DNA of 32,273 nucleotides from Pontiellaceae bacterium (GCA_016937945.1 JAFGVP010000177.1:1-32273); one strand, 5' to 3'; numbered from the stretch's first letter, positions 1-9,535 are shown. Notes: generated by a model not told the origin, from the letters alone. Made by a program: numbers and translations.

Positions 1-725
1 GGAGCCGTCTGGCCGGCATTAAAACCGATCACCGGCTTGCTGACATGCTCCTTCGTAAAGCGCGCCGCTTCGATCTCCATGGAGCCACCAATCTCACCGA
101 TCATAACAATCGCTTCCGTGGCCGGATCGGCCTCGAACATTTCCAGCAGGTCTTTCATCGTGGTCCCGATAACGGGATCGCCGCCAATTCCGATGCAGGT
201 GGACTGACCCAGCCCCTGCTTGCAGAGCTGATCCACCGCTTCATACGTCAGGGTGCCGGATTTGGAGATCACGCCGACGCCTCCCGGCTGCGCGATAAAA
301 CCGGGCATGATGCCGACCTTGGCTTCGCCGGGCGTCAGCAATCCCGGGCAGTTGGGCCCGACAAAGCGCGAGCCCGTCTTTTCCACAAATGCCTTTACCT
401 CGACCATCTGCGCCACGGGAATACCTTCGGTAATGCAGACAATCAGCTCAATGCCCGCCGATGCAGCTTCCATGATCGCATCGGCCGCAAACGGCGGCGG
501 CACGAAAATCAGCGACACATTGGCGGCTGTCTGCGCACGGGCTTCCGCACAGCTGTTAAAGACCGGAACCTTACCATCCAGCGCCTGTTGACCGCCCTTG
601 CCGGGCGTCACGCCTCCCACCACGTTGCCGCCATATTCCAGACACTGACCGGCATGGAAACTGCCTTCGGAGCCGGTAATCCCCTGCACGATAATCTTTG
701 AATTCTTATCCACTAAAATCGCCAT
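1..725 (-). CDS. sucD: Succinyl-CoA ligase alpha subunit, C-terminus outside window
   Basis: This is the alpha subunit of succinate-CoA ligase, which makes ATP or GTP from succinyl-CoA (or the reverse) together with the beta subunit encoded just upstream. The readable 241 residues start [20 protein letters not shown], the usual CoA-binding Rossmann start of SucD. They continue with the family blocks [33 protein letters not shown] and SKSGTLTYE. The frame is still open at base 1, so about 50 residues are missing. The phosphohistidine loop lies just beyond the readable part and cannot be checked. The ATG at 723-725 is the natural family start. An 84-base spacer holding an inverted repeat separates it from sucC, so it is probably the last gene of the operon. 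Confidence 0.96.
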   Translation of the reverse strand, partial: MAILVDKNSKIIVQGITGSEGSFHAGQCLEYGGNVVGGVTPGKGGQQALDGKVPVFNSCAEARAQTAANVSLIFVPPPFAADAIMEAASAGIELIVCITEGIPVAQMVEVKAFVEKTGSRFVGPNCPGLLTPGEAKVGIMPGFIAQPGGVGVISKSGTLTYEAVDQLCKQGLGQSTCIGIGGDPVIGTTMKDLLEMFEADPATEAIVMIGEIGGSMEIEAARFTKEHVSKPVIGFNAGQTA

Positions 726-748
726 AACTAAATCCTGTTTTTCTTTTC

Positions 749-810
749 GCCACAGAGGGCACAAAAATCTCAAAATCTCCCGTCTTTATTTTCTTTGTGC
801 CTTTTGTGGC
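749..810. repeat. Inverted pair of CCACARAGGGCACA-type repeats between sucC and sucD
   Basis: The left arm at 749-765 reads GCCACAGAGGGCACAAA. The right arm at 794-810, read on the minus strand, is GCCACAAAAGGCACAAA. They agree at 15 of 17 bases and face each other across 28 bases, and the right arm touches the sucC stop codon. The same core recurs at 20005-20022 inside hsdM and at 21334-21352 upstream of hsdM. In the sucC-sucD transcript it would fold into a long hairpin, which could tune sucD expression or stabilise the upstream mRNA. It is read as a dispersed intergenic repeat, not a terminator, because no T-run follows. Confidence 0.7.
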
Positions 811-1991
811 TAATAAATTCCTTTTGCTGCTGCCACGACCTTGTCAGCGGCATCTTCAAACGAGTCCGCTGAAATAATAGAAACGCCGGAATTGGCCAGC
901 AGCTCCTTCGCAACCTCGGCGTTCGTGCCGGCAAGCCGCACCACAACCGGCACGTTGAGATCCAGTTCCCTCACGGCTTCGATAATTCCGTTTGCAATCC
1001 GGTCGCAACGAACAATGCCACCGAAAATATTGATCAGCACCGCCTTCACATTGGGATCGGACAGAATAATGCGAAATCCGTTTTTCACCGTTTCCACATT
1101 GGCGCCGCCGCCGACATCCAGAAAATTGGCCGGCGATCCGCCGCGCTGCTTAATGATGTCCATCGTGGCCATCGCGAGTCCGGCGCCGTTCACCATGCAG
1201 CCGACATTCCCGTCGAGCTTGATATAGTTCAGATGATATTTTCCGGCCTCGACCTCCGCCGGATCCTCCTCATCGAGATCCCGCATGGCCGCCACGTCGG
1301 GATGCAGGTAAAGCGCGTTATCATCAAAGTTAATCTTGGCATCAAGCGCCACCAGATCGCCCTGCTCCGTCACGATCAGCGGATTAATCTCAACGATGGA
1401 ACAGTCGAGTTCGCGATAAAGGCGATACAGCTTCTGGAACATGCCGACCGCCTGCCGGGCCGCCGGACCGTCCAGCCCGAGCGCAGCCGCAAGGTTACGT
1501 GCCTGAAAAGGCCGCAGCCCGAATCCGGGAACCACGGCCTCCTTGACGATTTTTTCGGGAGCGGTCTTCGCCACCTCCTCAATCTCCATGCCGCCTTCGG
1601 ACGAAACCATGAAGACGTCCATTCCGCGGGCCCGGTCGAGCGTGATGGCCGCATAAAACTCTTTCGCGATATCGAGCGCCTGCGCCACCATCACCTTCTT
1701 AACCAGCCGGCCTTCGGCTCCGGTCTGGTGGGTGACAAGCGTCATACCGAGAATCCTGCCGATATTTTCCAGCGCGCTTTCCCGATCGGGCGAAAACTTC
1801 ACGCCGCCGCCCTTGCCTCTTCCGCCGGCGTGCACCTGCGCTTTGATGACAAACTGTCCGGCGCCCAGTTCATCCGACACGCGATCCAGCGCGGCGCCGG
1901 ACTGCGAGGCATCATCAATGGTCACCCCGTCCTGAATGGGGATGCCGTATCCCTTCAAAAGCTCTTTGGCCTGATATTCATGTATCTTCAT
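810..1991 (-). CDS. sucC: Succinyl-CoA ligase beta subunit
   Basis: This is the nucleotide-binding beta subunit of succinate-CoA ligase; it carries the ATP-grasp fold and joins SucD in the active enzyme. The 393 residues are close to the usual length of about 390. The start MKIHEYQAKELLKGYGIP is diagnostic. Further family blocks are VIKAQVHAGGRGKGGGVK (nucleotide binding), SxEGGMEIEEVA, EINPLIVTEQGDLVALDAK (metal ligands) and the glycine-rich GGGANVETV and FGGIVRCDRIANGI. Its ATG overlaps the stop of korB as ATGA (1988-1991), so translation is probably coupled to the oxidoreductase that makes its substrate. Nothing looks damaged. Confidence 0.98.
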   Translation of the reverse strand: MKIHEYQAKELLKGYGIPIQDGVTIDDASQSGAALDRVSDELGAGQFVIKAQVHAGGRGKGGGVKFSPDRESALENIGRILGMTLVTHQTGAEGRLVKKVMVAQALDIAKEFYAAITLDRARGMDVFMVSSEGGMEIEEVAKTAPEKIVKEAVVPGFGLRPFQARNLAAALGLDGPAARQAVGMFQKLYRLYRELDCSIVEINPLIVTEQGDLVALDAKINFDDNALYLHPDVAAMRDLDEEDPAEVEAGKYHLNYIKLDGNVGCMVNGAGLAMATMDIIKQRGGSPANFLDVGGGANVETVKNGFRIILSDPNVKAVLINIFGGIVRCDRIANGIIEAVRELDLNVPVVVRLAGTNAEVAKELLANSGVSIISADSFEDAADKVVAAAKGIY

Positions 1992-3553
1992 TTTGTCTCT
2001 GCTTCCTTTTTTTCAACCTGTTCCACGGTGTCGTGGATGAATCGCAGGATCTGCCGGATGGTTACGAGGCCGAAGCCGCCGTCCTTCAGGCGGATCGGAA
2101 CATGGCGATGCCCGCTGATGGAGAGAATGTTGATCACGTCGGCAATCGAATTGGTTTCATCCATGATTTCATAAATCGGCCGCATGATGGCGGAGATGGG
2201 GAGCCGCTCGCGATCGATGGAAGTCAAAACAACATTCTGGATAATATCCCGTTCGGAAAGAATACCGTACAGCCGCTTTTCATCGCCTACGAGAATGCAT
2301 TCCATGTGCGCCGCCTTAAAGTTGGCGATGGCTTTGCCAATACTGTCGCGCGGCGACAGGATTTTAGTGCGCTTGTAATCGTAGTCGTAGAAAATCTTTC
2401 CGACCTTGGTCTTCAGGCTGGCCGTCAACGGATCGGTGGAACTCAGCAGCAGATGAGCCTGTTCATCCATCACCTGCGATTCATCATTTGCCAGTGAGCT
2501 GATCCCGCTCGAACGCTTGATGGACTGACCGTTGCCGGAGACGGTCCAGTATTCCGAACCGCGCAGCAGCGCCTGCAGATTGCGCCGCCCTTTAAGCGCC
2601 GTAACCTCCTTGATCTGTCCTTCGAGCTCCGTCTCATAAACCGGCTTTTTCACCGAGCGGAAGATGCCGACCGGCAACGGAAAATCGGGATAGTCCAGAC
2701 GGGTCAGAATCGATGCATAAACCGGATCTTCACGATGCATGTCGTGCACCAGCAGATCCTTCTTCGTGATGCCCTGTTCGCCGATGGTCACAACGGCCGG
2801 ATCGGCACAGCGGAACATAATGCCTTTGTTCCGCTTTTCGCCGAAGATGAGCGGCTTGCCCTGTTCGAGATACAGCAGTCGATCATCGCGGGCGGCACGA
2901 TCGGAAATATCCGCCCACGCCTTTTTATTGAAGATCACGCAACTTTGGAGAATTTCCACGAAGGAGGTTCCCTTATGCTCGGCGCCGGCCTCAAGAACTT
3001 CGGCAATATGCTTCGGATCCGTGTCCACCGCACGCGCCACGAATGTGGCCTCCGACGCCAGCGCAATGCGCAGCGGATTGATCGGTTCATCAATCACGCC
3101 ATACGGACTGGTCTTGGTGATCTTTCCCTTCTCGGAGGTCGGGCTGTACTGCCCCTTCGTCAGGCCGTAGATGCGGTTATTCAGCAGGATAATGTTGATG
3201 TCGAGATTGCGGCGCAACGCATGGATCAAATGATTCCCGCCAATGCTCAGTCCGTCGCCGTCGCCGGTAATCACCCACACGGACAGTTCGGGATTGGCAA
3301 CCTTCACACCGGTCGCGATGGTCGGAGCACGGCCATGAATCGAATGAAAGCCGTAGGTATCTAGATAATACGGGAAGCGGCTCGAACAACCGATCCCGCT
3401 GACAAACACATACTTCTCTTTCGGAATCCCCAATCTCGGCAAGACGTTCTGCACGGCATTAAGCACCGCATAATCGCCACAGCCCGGACACCAGCGCACT
3501 TCCGAGGAGGAGACGAAATCCTGTCGCGTCAAATATTCTTTCAAGCCTTCCAT
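1988..3553 (-). CDS. korB: 2-oxoglutarate:ferredoxin oxidoreductase beta subunit fused to a CBS pair
   Basis: This is the thiamine-diphosphate subunit of a 2-oxoacid:ferredoxin oxidoreductase. Its place between korA and sucCD argues for 2-oxoglutarate as substrate and succinyl-CoA as product. Over 521 residues it shows WCPGCGDY (22-28), SGIGCSSRF (52-60) and the TPP/Mg motif from GDGDGLSIGG to LLNN (97-126). Beta subunits of this class usually end near 340 residues. Here about 140 more follow, with two CBS motifs at roughly 398-450 (ILVGDEKRLYGILSERDII) and 456-510 (HVPIRLKDGGFGLVTIRQIL). CBS pairs usually bind adenine nucleotides, so allosteric control is a fair inference. The ATG at 3551-3553 is chosen because AAGGAGG precedes it; the frame is open for 79 further codons upstream, but that part overlaps korA and is not family-like. 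Confidence 0.93.
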   Translation of the reverse strand: MEGLKEYLTRQDFVSSSEVRWCPGCGDYAVLNAVQNVLPRLGIPKEKYVFVSGIGCSSRFPYYLDTYGFHSIHGRAPTIATGVKVANPELSVWVITGDGDGLSIGGNHLIHALRRNLDINIILLNNRIYGLTKGQYSPTSEKGKITKTSPYGVIDEPINPLRIALASEATFVARAVDTDPKHIAEVLEAGAEHKGTSFVEILQSCVIFNKKAWADISDRAARDDRLLYLEQGKPLIFGEKRNKGIMFRCADPAVVTIGEQGITKKDLLVHDMHREDPVYASILTRLDYPDFPLPVGIFRSVKKPVYETELEGQIKEVTALKGRRNLQALLRGSEYWTVSGNGQSIKRSSGISSLANDESQVMDEQAHLLLSSTDPLTASLKTKVGKIFYDYDYKRTKILSPRDSIGKAIANFKAAHMECILVGDEKRLYGILSERDIIQNVVLTSIDRERLPISAIMRPIYEIMDETNSIADVINILSISGHRHVPIRLKDGGFGLVTIRQILRFIHDTVEQVEKKEAETK

Positions 3554-3564
3554 GATGCCCCTCC

Positions 3565-5427
3565 TTAGAGATATTCCCGAATGCCTTCCACCAGATCCGC
3601 AATCAGGAACATGCGCCCCCGGACCTTGTTGATGGATTTTACATCGACCAGATATTCCGCCCGCAGGATTTTCGAAAGCTGACCCAGATTGATTTCCGGA
3701 ACAACCACATGCTCGAAATCGCGCATTACATCGCCGATATTCTTCGGCAACGGATTGAGATGGCGCAGGTGAATATAGCTCACGGAACACCCTTCGGCCT
3801 GCAGCCGCTGCACCGCCATGGTGATGGCTCCGCGCGTACTCCCCCAGCCAATGACCAGCACCTTTCCTTCGGGTGCACCTTCAATCGTGGCCGGCGGAAT
3901 GAAATCGGCAATGCGCTTCACTTTTTCAGCACGCAGGCGGCACATCCTGTCGTGGTTGTCGGCATCATAACTCACGGCGCCGGCCTCGGTTTTTTCCAGC
4001 CCGCCGATCCGGTGTTCAAATCCGGGGCGCCCCGGAATCGCCAGCCGCCGCGCAAGCGTCTGGGGATCGCGTTCGTATGGAACGTAGGTTTCGCCATGCT
4101 TGATCGGCTCCACCGAAATATCCGGAATATCCGTCACGTTGGGAACCTTCCACGGTTCGGAACCGTTCGCCAGATAGGTGTCGGTCAGCATGACCACCGG
4201 CATCCGGAATTTTATGGCAATGCGGGCGGCTTCGATTGCGCAGTCAAAACAGTCCGACGGCGAATCCGCGGCCACAATCGCTACCGGCGATTCTCCGTTG
4301 CGGCCATAGAATGCCTGCAGCAGATCCGCCTGCTCGGTCTTGGTCGGAAGCCCCGTGCTCGGTCCGGCGCGCTGTACATTCACCACGATCAGCGGAAGCT
4401 CGGTGATGACCGCCAGCCCCAGCGCCTCTGATTTCAGGCACAGTCCCGGACCGCTGGTGGTCGTTACCCCCAGCGCACCGGCAAACGAAGCCCCGATCGC
4501 AACGCCGATCGCGGCGATTTCATCCTCGGCCTGCACCGTCTTCACATTAAAGTTGCGATGCTTCGAGAGGGTCTCAAGAATCGGCGTGGCCGGAGTGATC
4601 GGATAGCTTCCAAGCACGAGGTCGCGCCAGCTGTTTTCCGCCGCGGCAATCAGTCCGAGGGCCGTTGCTTCATTGCCGGTAATCTTGCGATAAATCCCAT
4701 CTTCCAGCACACGCTTGTGCACCGTGTATTGCGGAATGTTGACATCCTTGTTTTCCCCGACAATGTAGCCGGCCTTGAGCGCAATACTGTTGGCGTCGGC
4801 CATCAGCGGCAGGTTTGCGCGCCACTTGGTTTCGATCCACTCCAATGTCATGTCGAGCGGACGGGAATAGACCCAGTAGGTCATTCCCAGCGCAAAAAAG
4901 TTCTTACACCGCGCCCGCAGCGCCGGCTTCAGGGGCAGATCCTTCAGCGCTTCATCGGTGAGCGCATTGATATCCAGCCTGATGACCTGAAACTCATCAT
5001 CGAGTGCCGGATCATCGAGCGGGTTTGTTTCATAAAGCGCCTTTTTCAGGTTGGCCGCTGTAAAGCCGCCGGTGTTGACGATCAGCAGGCCCTTGGGCTC
5101 GAGCGCCGAGAGATTCACTTTCAGCGCCGCAGGATTCATGACGACCATGGCGTCGGCCTTGTCGCCGGGCGTCATTACTGATCGACAGCCGAAATGGACC
5201 TGAAATCCGGAAACGCCGGGAAGCGAGCCGGACGGAGCACGTATTTCGGAAGGAAAATCAGGGAAGGTTACAATTGCATCGCCCAGAAGGGCGCTGGCGT
5301 CGGCAAAGAGCTCGCCCACGGTCTGCATTCCATCGCCGGAGTCGCCCGCAAAACGAACAACCACGGAATCTTTTTCCATTAAGGCTTCCGCCGGTTGGTC
5401 GACCGTTTTTTCTTTTGCTGCTGCCAT
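3565..5427 (-). CDS. korA: 2-oxoglutarate:ferredoxin oxidoreductase, fused gamma-alpha subunit
   Basis: This subunit pairs with KorB to oxidise 2-oxoglutarate with CoA and ferredoxin, or to carboxylate succinyl-CoA in reverse. The 620 residues hold an N-terminal gamma domain (VVRFAGDSGDGMQTVGEL near residue 25, then FPDFPSEIRAPSGSLPGVSG) followed by the alpha part. The alpha part has GSYPITPATPILE, QAEDEIAAIGVAIGASFAG, TTTSGPGLCLKSEALGLA, VQRAGPSTGLPTKTEQADL and a C-terminal GWGSTRGAI. This two-subunit architecture, with no built-in ferredoxin domain, is that of KorAB-type enzymes. The gene starts only three bases after the stop of the CBS gene, with a GGGGGAA ribosome site inside that gene's end, and stops 11 bases before korB. 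2-Oxoglutarate specificity rests on context. Confidence 0.94.
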   Translation of the reverse strand: MAAAKEKTVDQPAEALMEKDSVVVRFAGDSGDGMQTVGELFADASALLGDAIVTFPDFPSEIRAPSGSLPGVSGFQVHFGCRSVMTPGDKADAMVVMNPAALKVNLSALEPKGLLIVNTGGFTAANLKKALYETNPLDDPALDDEFQVIRLDINALTDEALKDLPLKPALRARCKNFFALGMTYWVYSRPLDMTLEWIETKWRANLPLMADANSIALKAGYIVGENKDVNIPQYTVHKRVLEDGIYRKITGNEATALGLIAAAENSWRDLVLGSYPITPATPILETLSKHRNFNVKTVQAEDEIAAIGVAIGASFAGALGVTTTSGPGLCLKSEALGLAVITELPLIVVNVQRAGPSTGLPTKTEQADLLQAFYGRNGESPVAIVAADSPSDCFDCAIEAARIAIKFRMPVVMLTDTYLANGSEPWKVPNVTDIPDISVEPIKHGETYVPYERDPQTLARRLAIPGRPGFEHRIGGLEKTEAGAVSYDADNHDRMCRLRAEKVKRIADFIPPATIEGAPEGKVLVIGWGSTRGAITMAVQRLQAEGCSVSYIHLRHLNPLPKNIGDVMRDFEHVVVPEINLGQLSKILRAEYLVDVKSINKVRGRMFLIADLVEGIREYL

Positions 5428-5430
5428 GGC

Positions 5431-5907
5431 TTATTCCCCCGAGGTTCTCGCTGCAATCAGACTGCTGTCCGGTGGAAGGTTCATGACTTCCAGCGGAAGA
5501 TGTTCGCTGATGAAGGTCATCAAACCGCGGATGGACAGAATTCCCTGAATCTGGTTGCCGCGCAGGATAGGCATGTGCCGGAAAGGCTCGGTGTGGAAAA
5601 TTTCAAGGGCTTCCTTGACGGTCAGAGAGGGTGTCCCTGTGAAGGGTTCTTTGGTCATGATCGCGTCGACCGGCGTATCGCCCGGAAGCGTTGAGCCGAC
5701 AAATTCATGCATGAGATCGCCGTTACTCAGGATACCGATCAGTTTGCCATTCTTGTCCACAACCAACACGCAACCGATCTGGTTATACTTCATCTCCTTC
5801 ACGGCATCGACGATGGTTGTCCCGCTGGGCACCACCGCTGCTTTCTGGAGGTCCACCTTTCCGATCGGCTCGGACCAGAAGGTCTGCTTCTTACGTGTTG
5901 GCGCCAT
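5431..5907 (-). CDS. Stand-alone CBS-pair protein in the kor-sdh operon
   Basis: This 158-residue soluble protein is almost entirely a CBS pair (Bateman module), a fold that usually senses AMP, ADP, ATP or S-adenosylmethionine. The first repeat covers about 20-75 (VVPSGTTIVDAVKEM, then IGCVLVVDKNGKLIGILSNGD), the second about 83-140 (SLTVKEALEIFHTEPFRHMPIL, then IQGILSIRGLM). No catalytic domain is attached. An AGAAAGGAA ribosome site precedes the ATG at 5905-5907, and korA starts three bases after the stop, which indicates co-translation. A likely role, by context only, is to regulate the oxidoreductase or succinate dehydrogenase according to energy state. It is a different sequence from the CBS tail of KorB. 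Confidence 0.88.
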   Translation of the reverse strand: MAPTRKKQTFWSEPIGKVDLQKAAVVPSGTTIVDAVKEMKYNQIGCVLVVDKNGKLIGILSNGDLMHEFVGSTLPGDTPVDAIMTKEPFTGTPSLTVKEALEIFHTEPFRHMPILRGNQIQGILSIRGLMTFISEHLPLEVMNLPPDSSLIAARTSGE

Positions 5908-5966
5908 GGATTCCTTTCTACGTAATGCGGGACGATTCAGGCGCGCCGCCGCTCACGCTTCATGTA

Positions 5967-6725
5967 TCACTTTTCACATTTCAGGTTTGCCTTGATGAAC
6001 TCGCGGTTGAGCGCCGCAATATTCTTCACATCGATTCCCTTCGGACAGGCCACGGCGCATTCATACTCGTTGGAGCAGTTGCCGAATCCGAGCTCATCCA
6101 TTTTCGCCACCATGTTTTTCACGCGCTGCGCACGTTCCGGATGCCCCTGAGGAAGCAGGGCATACTGATTCACCTTGGCCGCCGTGAAAAGCATCGCCGC
6201 ACCGTTCGGACACGCCGCCACGCACGCCCCGCAGCCAATGCACTCGGCGGCATCCATCGCCGCCTCCGCCAGCGCTTTCTTTACGGGCGTCGTCGAAGCC
6301 TCCGGCGCGTTGCCGGTCTTGACCGAAATATATCCGCCTTCCGCAATAATCCGGTCCAGCGCACTGCGGTCCACAATGAGGTCTTTGATGACGGGAAAGG
6401 CCGTTGCACGGAAGGGTTCGATCACGATCATTTCGCCATCCTTGAAATGGCGCATATGCAGCTGGCAAAGGGTGGTGCGCTCATGCGATCCATGCGTCTT
6501 CCCGTTTACCAGCGAACCGCAGCATCCGCAAATACCTTCGCGGCAGTCGTGTTCAAAGGCAATCGGTTCCTTGCCGGACAGCGTAAGCTCATCATTCACC
6601 ACGTCGAGCATTTCGAGGAAGGATGCATCGGTATCGATGTTACCGGCCTGATAGGTTTCAAAACGCCCTTCCTCGCCCCGGTTCTGCCGCCACACTTTCA
6701 ACGTTAGACTGATCTTCTTCGACAT
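5967..6725 (-). CDS. sdhB: Succinate dehydrogenase / fumarate reductase iron-sulfur subunit
   Basis: This is the electron-transfer subunit of complex II, linking the flavin in SdhA to the membrane subunit. All three cluster sites are visible in 252 residues. The [2Fe-2S] site is CREGICGCCGS (61-71) plus Cys87, the [4Fe-4S] site is CIGCGACVAAC (162-172), and the third cluster site is CSNEYECAVACPKG (217-230). The N-terminal ferredoxin fold begins ISLTLKVWRQ. The sequence is of the type found with single large cytochrome b anchors, as in Bacteroidota. It lies 58 bases after sdhA and 59 bases before the CBS gene, all in the same direction. Direction of catalysis (oxidation or fumarate reduction) cannot be told from sequence. 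Confidence 0.97.
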   Translation of the reverse strand: MSKKISLTLKVWRQNRGEEGRFETYQAGNIDTDASFLEMLDVVNDELTLSGKEPIAFEHDCREGICGCCGSLVNGKTHGSHERTTLCQLHMRHFKDGEMIVIEPFRATAFPVIKDLIVDRSALDRIIAEGGYISVKTGNAPEASTTPVKKALAEAAMDAAECIGCGACVAACPNGAAMLFTAAKVNQYALLPQGHPERAQRVKNMVAKMDELGFGNCSNEYECAVACPKGIDVKNIAALNREFIKANLKCEK

Positions 6726-6783
6726 GTCTGCCTTCTTTCGGGCAGGCGAGACGCCTGCGTACTTATTAACCTAAACTCAAAAC

Positions 6784-8700
6784 CTACTTATATGACCTCT
6801 GTGAAAGATGAACCTCTTCAAATTCCAGCGCCTCCTTATGGAGCTCCGGCTCCTGATCGAGCCCCTTGAACTCCCAGGCCGATACATAGCAGAAGTTTTC
6901 ATCATCGCGCAGCGCCTCGCCCTCTTCGGTCTGACTCTCTTCGCGGAAATGGCCGCCGCAGGATTCCGCGCGCTCCAGCGCATCCTTCACCATCAGCTCG
7001 GCGAACTCCATGAAGTCGGCCACGCGATTCGCCTTTTCCAGCGCCTGATTCAGATCATCCGCCGATCCCGGAACATTCACATTTTCCCAGAAGGCCTTAC
7101 GAATCTGCGGAATCCTTTCGAGCGCCTCCTTCAGGCCGGCTTCATTCCGCGCCATGCCGCATTTTTCCCATAGCAGTGATCCGAGTTCCTTGTGGAAATC
7201 ATCCACGGTCCGGCTGCCGTTGACCGCCAGCAGTCGATCGAGCTTATCCTTTGCGGCGGCTTCCGATTCGGCAAACGCCTCGTGATCGGTGCCCACCTTC
7301 GTGAAACTGCTGGACGCGAGATAATCATTGATCGTATTCGGCAGGACAAAATAGCCGTCGGCCAGCCCCTGCATCAGCGCGCTGGCTCCCAGCCGGTTGG
7401 CGCCGTGGTCGGAAAAATTAACCTCGCCGATCGCATACAGTCCCGGCAGCGTGGTCATCAGGTTATAATCCACCCACAGCCCGCCCATCGTGTAGTGCAC
7501 CGCCGGATAAATCATCATCGGCGTCGTGTACGGATCCTCGTCGGTAATGCGGTTATACATTTCAAACAGGTTGCCGTATTTGGCTTCGATATTATCCCGC
7601 CCCAACCGCTGGATCGCTTCGGCGAAATCGAGATAAACCGCCTGACCGGTCGGGCCGACGCCGCGGCCTTCGTCGCACACCTGCTTGGCGTTGCGCGATG
7701 CCAGATCGCGCGGCACAAGATTACCGAAGCTCGGATATTTGCGTTCGAGATAATAGTCGCGCTCCGCTTCCGGAATCTCGTTGGCCGGCCGTTTATCGCC
7801 CTTCTGCTTCGGCACCCAGATCCGGCCATCATTCCGAAGGCTTTCCGACATCAGCGTCAGCTTGGACTGGTATTCGCCGTGAACCGGAATGCAGGTGGGA
7901 TGAATCTGGGTATAACAGGGATTGGCGAAACAGGCGCCCTTCTTATACGCACGCCAAGCAGCGCTAGCATTGCAGTTCATGGCGTTGGTAGAGAGGAAGA
8001 ATACATTGCCGTATCCGCCGGTCGCCAGCACAACGGCATCGGCTACGTGGCGGGTCAGCTCGCCGGTCACGAGGTTGCGCGCAATAATTCCGCGCGCCTG
8101 CCCGTCGATCACGACAATATCAATCACTTCGGTGCGGGTATGCATCTTGACCCCGCCCTTTTTGATCTCTTTCTGCAACGCACCGAACGCGCCGAGCAGC
8201 AGCTGCTGTCCGGTCTGGCCGCGGGCATAGAAAGTGCGCGAAACCTGGGCGCCGCCGAACGAACGGTTTGCCAGATAGCCGCCATATTCCCGCGCAAAGG
8301 GAATGCCTTGAGCGACGCAGTGATCAATGATCAGATTCGAGCACTCAGCCAGCCGATAGACGTTGGCCTCGCGGGAACGGAAATCGCCGCCTTTTACCGT
8401 GTCGTAAAAGAGGCGATAGATGGAGTCGCCGTCGTTGGGATAGTTTTTCGCAGCATTGATCCCGCCCTGCGCGGCGATCGAGTGTGCGCGGCGCGGGCTG
8501 TCGGAATAGGTGAAACTGTGCACCTGATATCCCAGCTCCGACATCGTGGCCGCGGCAGAGGCGCCGGCGAGCCCGGTCCCGACCACGATCACCTTGTGCT
8601 TCCGCTTGTTGGCCGGATTGACCAGCTTCACCTTGAACTTGTGATTGGTCCACTTTTCGGCCATCGGCCCGTCGGGAATTCTAGCATCAAGTTTAACCAT
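6784..8700 (-). CDS. sdhA: Succinate dehydrogenase / fumarate reductase flavoprotein subunit
   Basis: This catalytic subunit interconverts succinate and fumarate on covalently bound FAD. The 638 residues show the dinucleotide motif [12 protein letters not shown] (39-50) and the covalent flavin histidine in [11 protein letters not shown] (His73). In the second half, [10 protein letters not shown] and [21 protein letters not shown] carry the substrate-binding His and catalytic Arg. The length and motifs match the Bacteroidota-like B-type enzymes. The ATG at 8698-8700 is chosen because AGAGGCT lies just upstream and the protein then starts [11 protein letters not shown]; 21 more open codons upstream would run into the end of sdhC. 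It follows sdhC by 22 bases. Confidence 0.97.
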   Translation of the reverse strand: MVKLDARIPDGPMAEKWTNHKFKVKLVNPANKRKHKVIVVGTGLAGASAAATMSELGYQVHSFTYSDSPRRAHSIAAQGGINAAKNYPNDGDSIYRLFYDTVKGGDFRSREANVYRLAECSNLIIDHCVAQGIPFAREYGGYLANRSFGGAQVSRTFYARGQTGQQLLLGAFGALQKEIKKGGVKMHTRTEVIDIVVIDGQARGIIARNLVTGELTRHVADAVVLATGGYGNVFFLSTNAMNCNASAAWRAYKKGACFANPCYTQIHPTCIPVHGEYQSKLTLMSESLRNDGRIWVPKQKGDKRPANEIPEAERDYYLERKYPSFGNLVPRDLASRNAKQVCDEGRGVGPTGQAVYLDFAEAIQRLGRDNIEAKYGNLFEMYNRITDEDPYTTPMMIYPAVHYTMGGLWVDYNLMTTLPGLYAIGEVNFSDHGANRLGASALMQGLADGYFVLPNTINDYLASSSFTKVGTDHEAFAESEAAAKDKLDRLLAVNGSRTVDDFHKELGSLLWEKCGMARNEAGLKEALERIPQIRKAFWENVNVPGSADDLNQALEKANRVADFMEFAELMVKDALERAESCGGHFREESQTEEGEALRDDENFCYVSAWEFKGLDQEPELHKEALEFEEVHLSQRSYK

Positions 8701-8722
8701 GATAAGCCTCTGGGTTATAAAG

Positions 8723-9388
8723 TCAGCGAGTGTGGAGGAAGGCGATGATAGGAATGATTGCAAAGGTGGATGCCATGCCGATGGCGATCAGCTTGCTGAG
8801 CAGCTTGATCCGGCTGCCCTTGCGGGGAACATAAACGCCGTAGGTCTGCACCGCGCTCTGCAGGGCGTGACTCAGATGCAGGCCGACCGCGACCATGAAC
8901 AGGACGTAGAATATCACGTGACCGGGCTGGGTGAATTTATCGAGCAGCATCCCGTAGACGTCGTTCACCTCATGGCCGTGCAGCTCGGTAACCGGCTTGG
9001 CGCGCAGGGTGAAATCGAGCAGGTGCTTGATAATGAAAATAAAAATCATGCCGCCGGAAACCGGCATCAGGCGTGCCGCCAGCGAGCGCTCCTTCGTGGA
9101 TTTCTGGGAGAGCCTTTTATCATGCGCGGTCCGGTTTTCCAGCGCGACCCGGATGCCCATGAACATGTGAACGGATATCGAGACCATCATCAGCACTTCA
9201 ATCCCGATGACAATGGGAACCAGTTGGTGCAGGTGCTCGGCATAGGAGTTGAAAATGTCCGGCCCGAACAGGAAAAGGATATTTCCTCCCATGTGCGGAA
9301 TCAGGAACAGAAGGAACATGATCAGCCCGGAGGTTGCCAGCAGCAGCTTTTGGCCGATCGAGGAAAACACGGTTTGTTTAATGTCCAT
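8723..9388 (-). CDS. sdhC: Succinate dehydrogenase cytochrome b membrane anchor
   Basis: This is the single large membrane subunit of a B-type complex II; it binds heme and exchanges electrons with quinone. The 221 residues have five hydrophobic segments (about 17-40, 56-78, 108-128, 155-178 and 198-218). Histidines in or near them (His32, His74, His122, His171, His174) are candidate heme ligands for a di-heme arrangement. Starting [21 protein letters not shown] is typical of the family. As the first gene of the minus-strand run it defines the operon's 5' end. The upstream 277 bases to the divergent malic enzyme gene must hold both promoters. Confidence 0.93.
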   Translation of the reverse strand: MDIKQTVFSSIGQKLLLATSGLIMFLLFLIPHMGGNILFLFGPDIFNSYAEHLHQLVPIVIGIEVLMMVSISVHMFMGIRVALENRTAHDKRLSQKSTKERSLAARLMPVSGGMIFIFIIKHLLDFTLRAKPVTELHGHEVNDVYGMLLDKFTQPGHVIFYVLFMVAVGLHLSHALQSAVQTYGVYVPRKGSRIKLLSKLIAIGMASTFAIIPIIAFLHTR

Positions 9389-9420
9389 ATACCCTACACC
9401 TTTGCTAAATGCGCATGCTA

Positions 9421-9444
9421 ATACCTATTTGACTGTATACCTAT
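9421..9444. promoter_or_regulatory. Tandem ATACCTAT boxes upstream of sdhC
   Basis: The octamer ATACCTAT occurs at 9421-9428 and again at 9437-9444, a spacing of 16 bases, about 33-56 bases upstream of the sdhC start. On the minus strand they read ATAGGTAT. Two identical boxes at a helical-turn-like spacing in the only promoter region of an operon of about 9 kb could be a regulator site or overlapping promoter elements. No convincing -35/-10 pair was found by eye, so only the repeat itself is certain. Confidence 0.35.
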
Positions 9445-9535
9445 AACATTTTCAGCAATTTGAAAAACGGTTTGTTTGCTTTTCTTACAGACCACAAGAC
9501 GTCACCCCATTCGCATTAGGAAATTGTAATGTTAA

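Noticed and set aside
45..701. Long plus-strand frames opposite sucD, sucC, korB, korA, sdhA and hsdR
   Set aside because: They are mirror frames of well-identified minus-strand genes in GC-rich DNA and show no family features.
3554..3790. Extension of korB by 79 codons upstream of 3553
   Set aside because: It overlaps the end of korA, is unlike the family, and a strong AAGGAGG site fixes the start at 3553.
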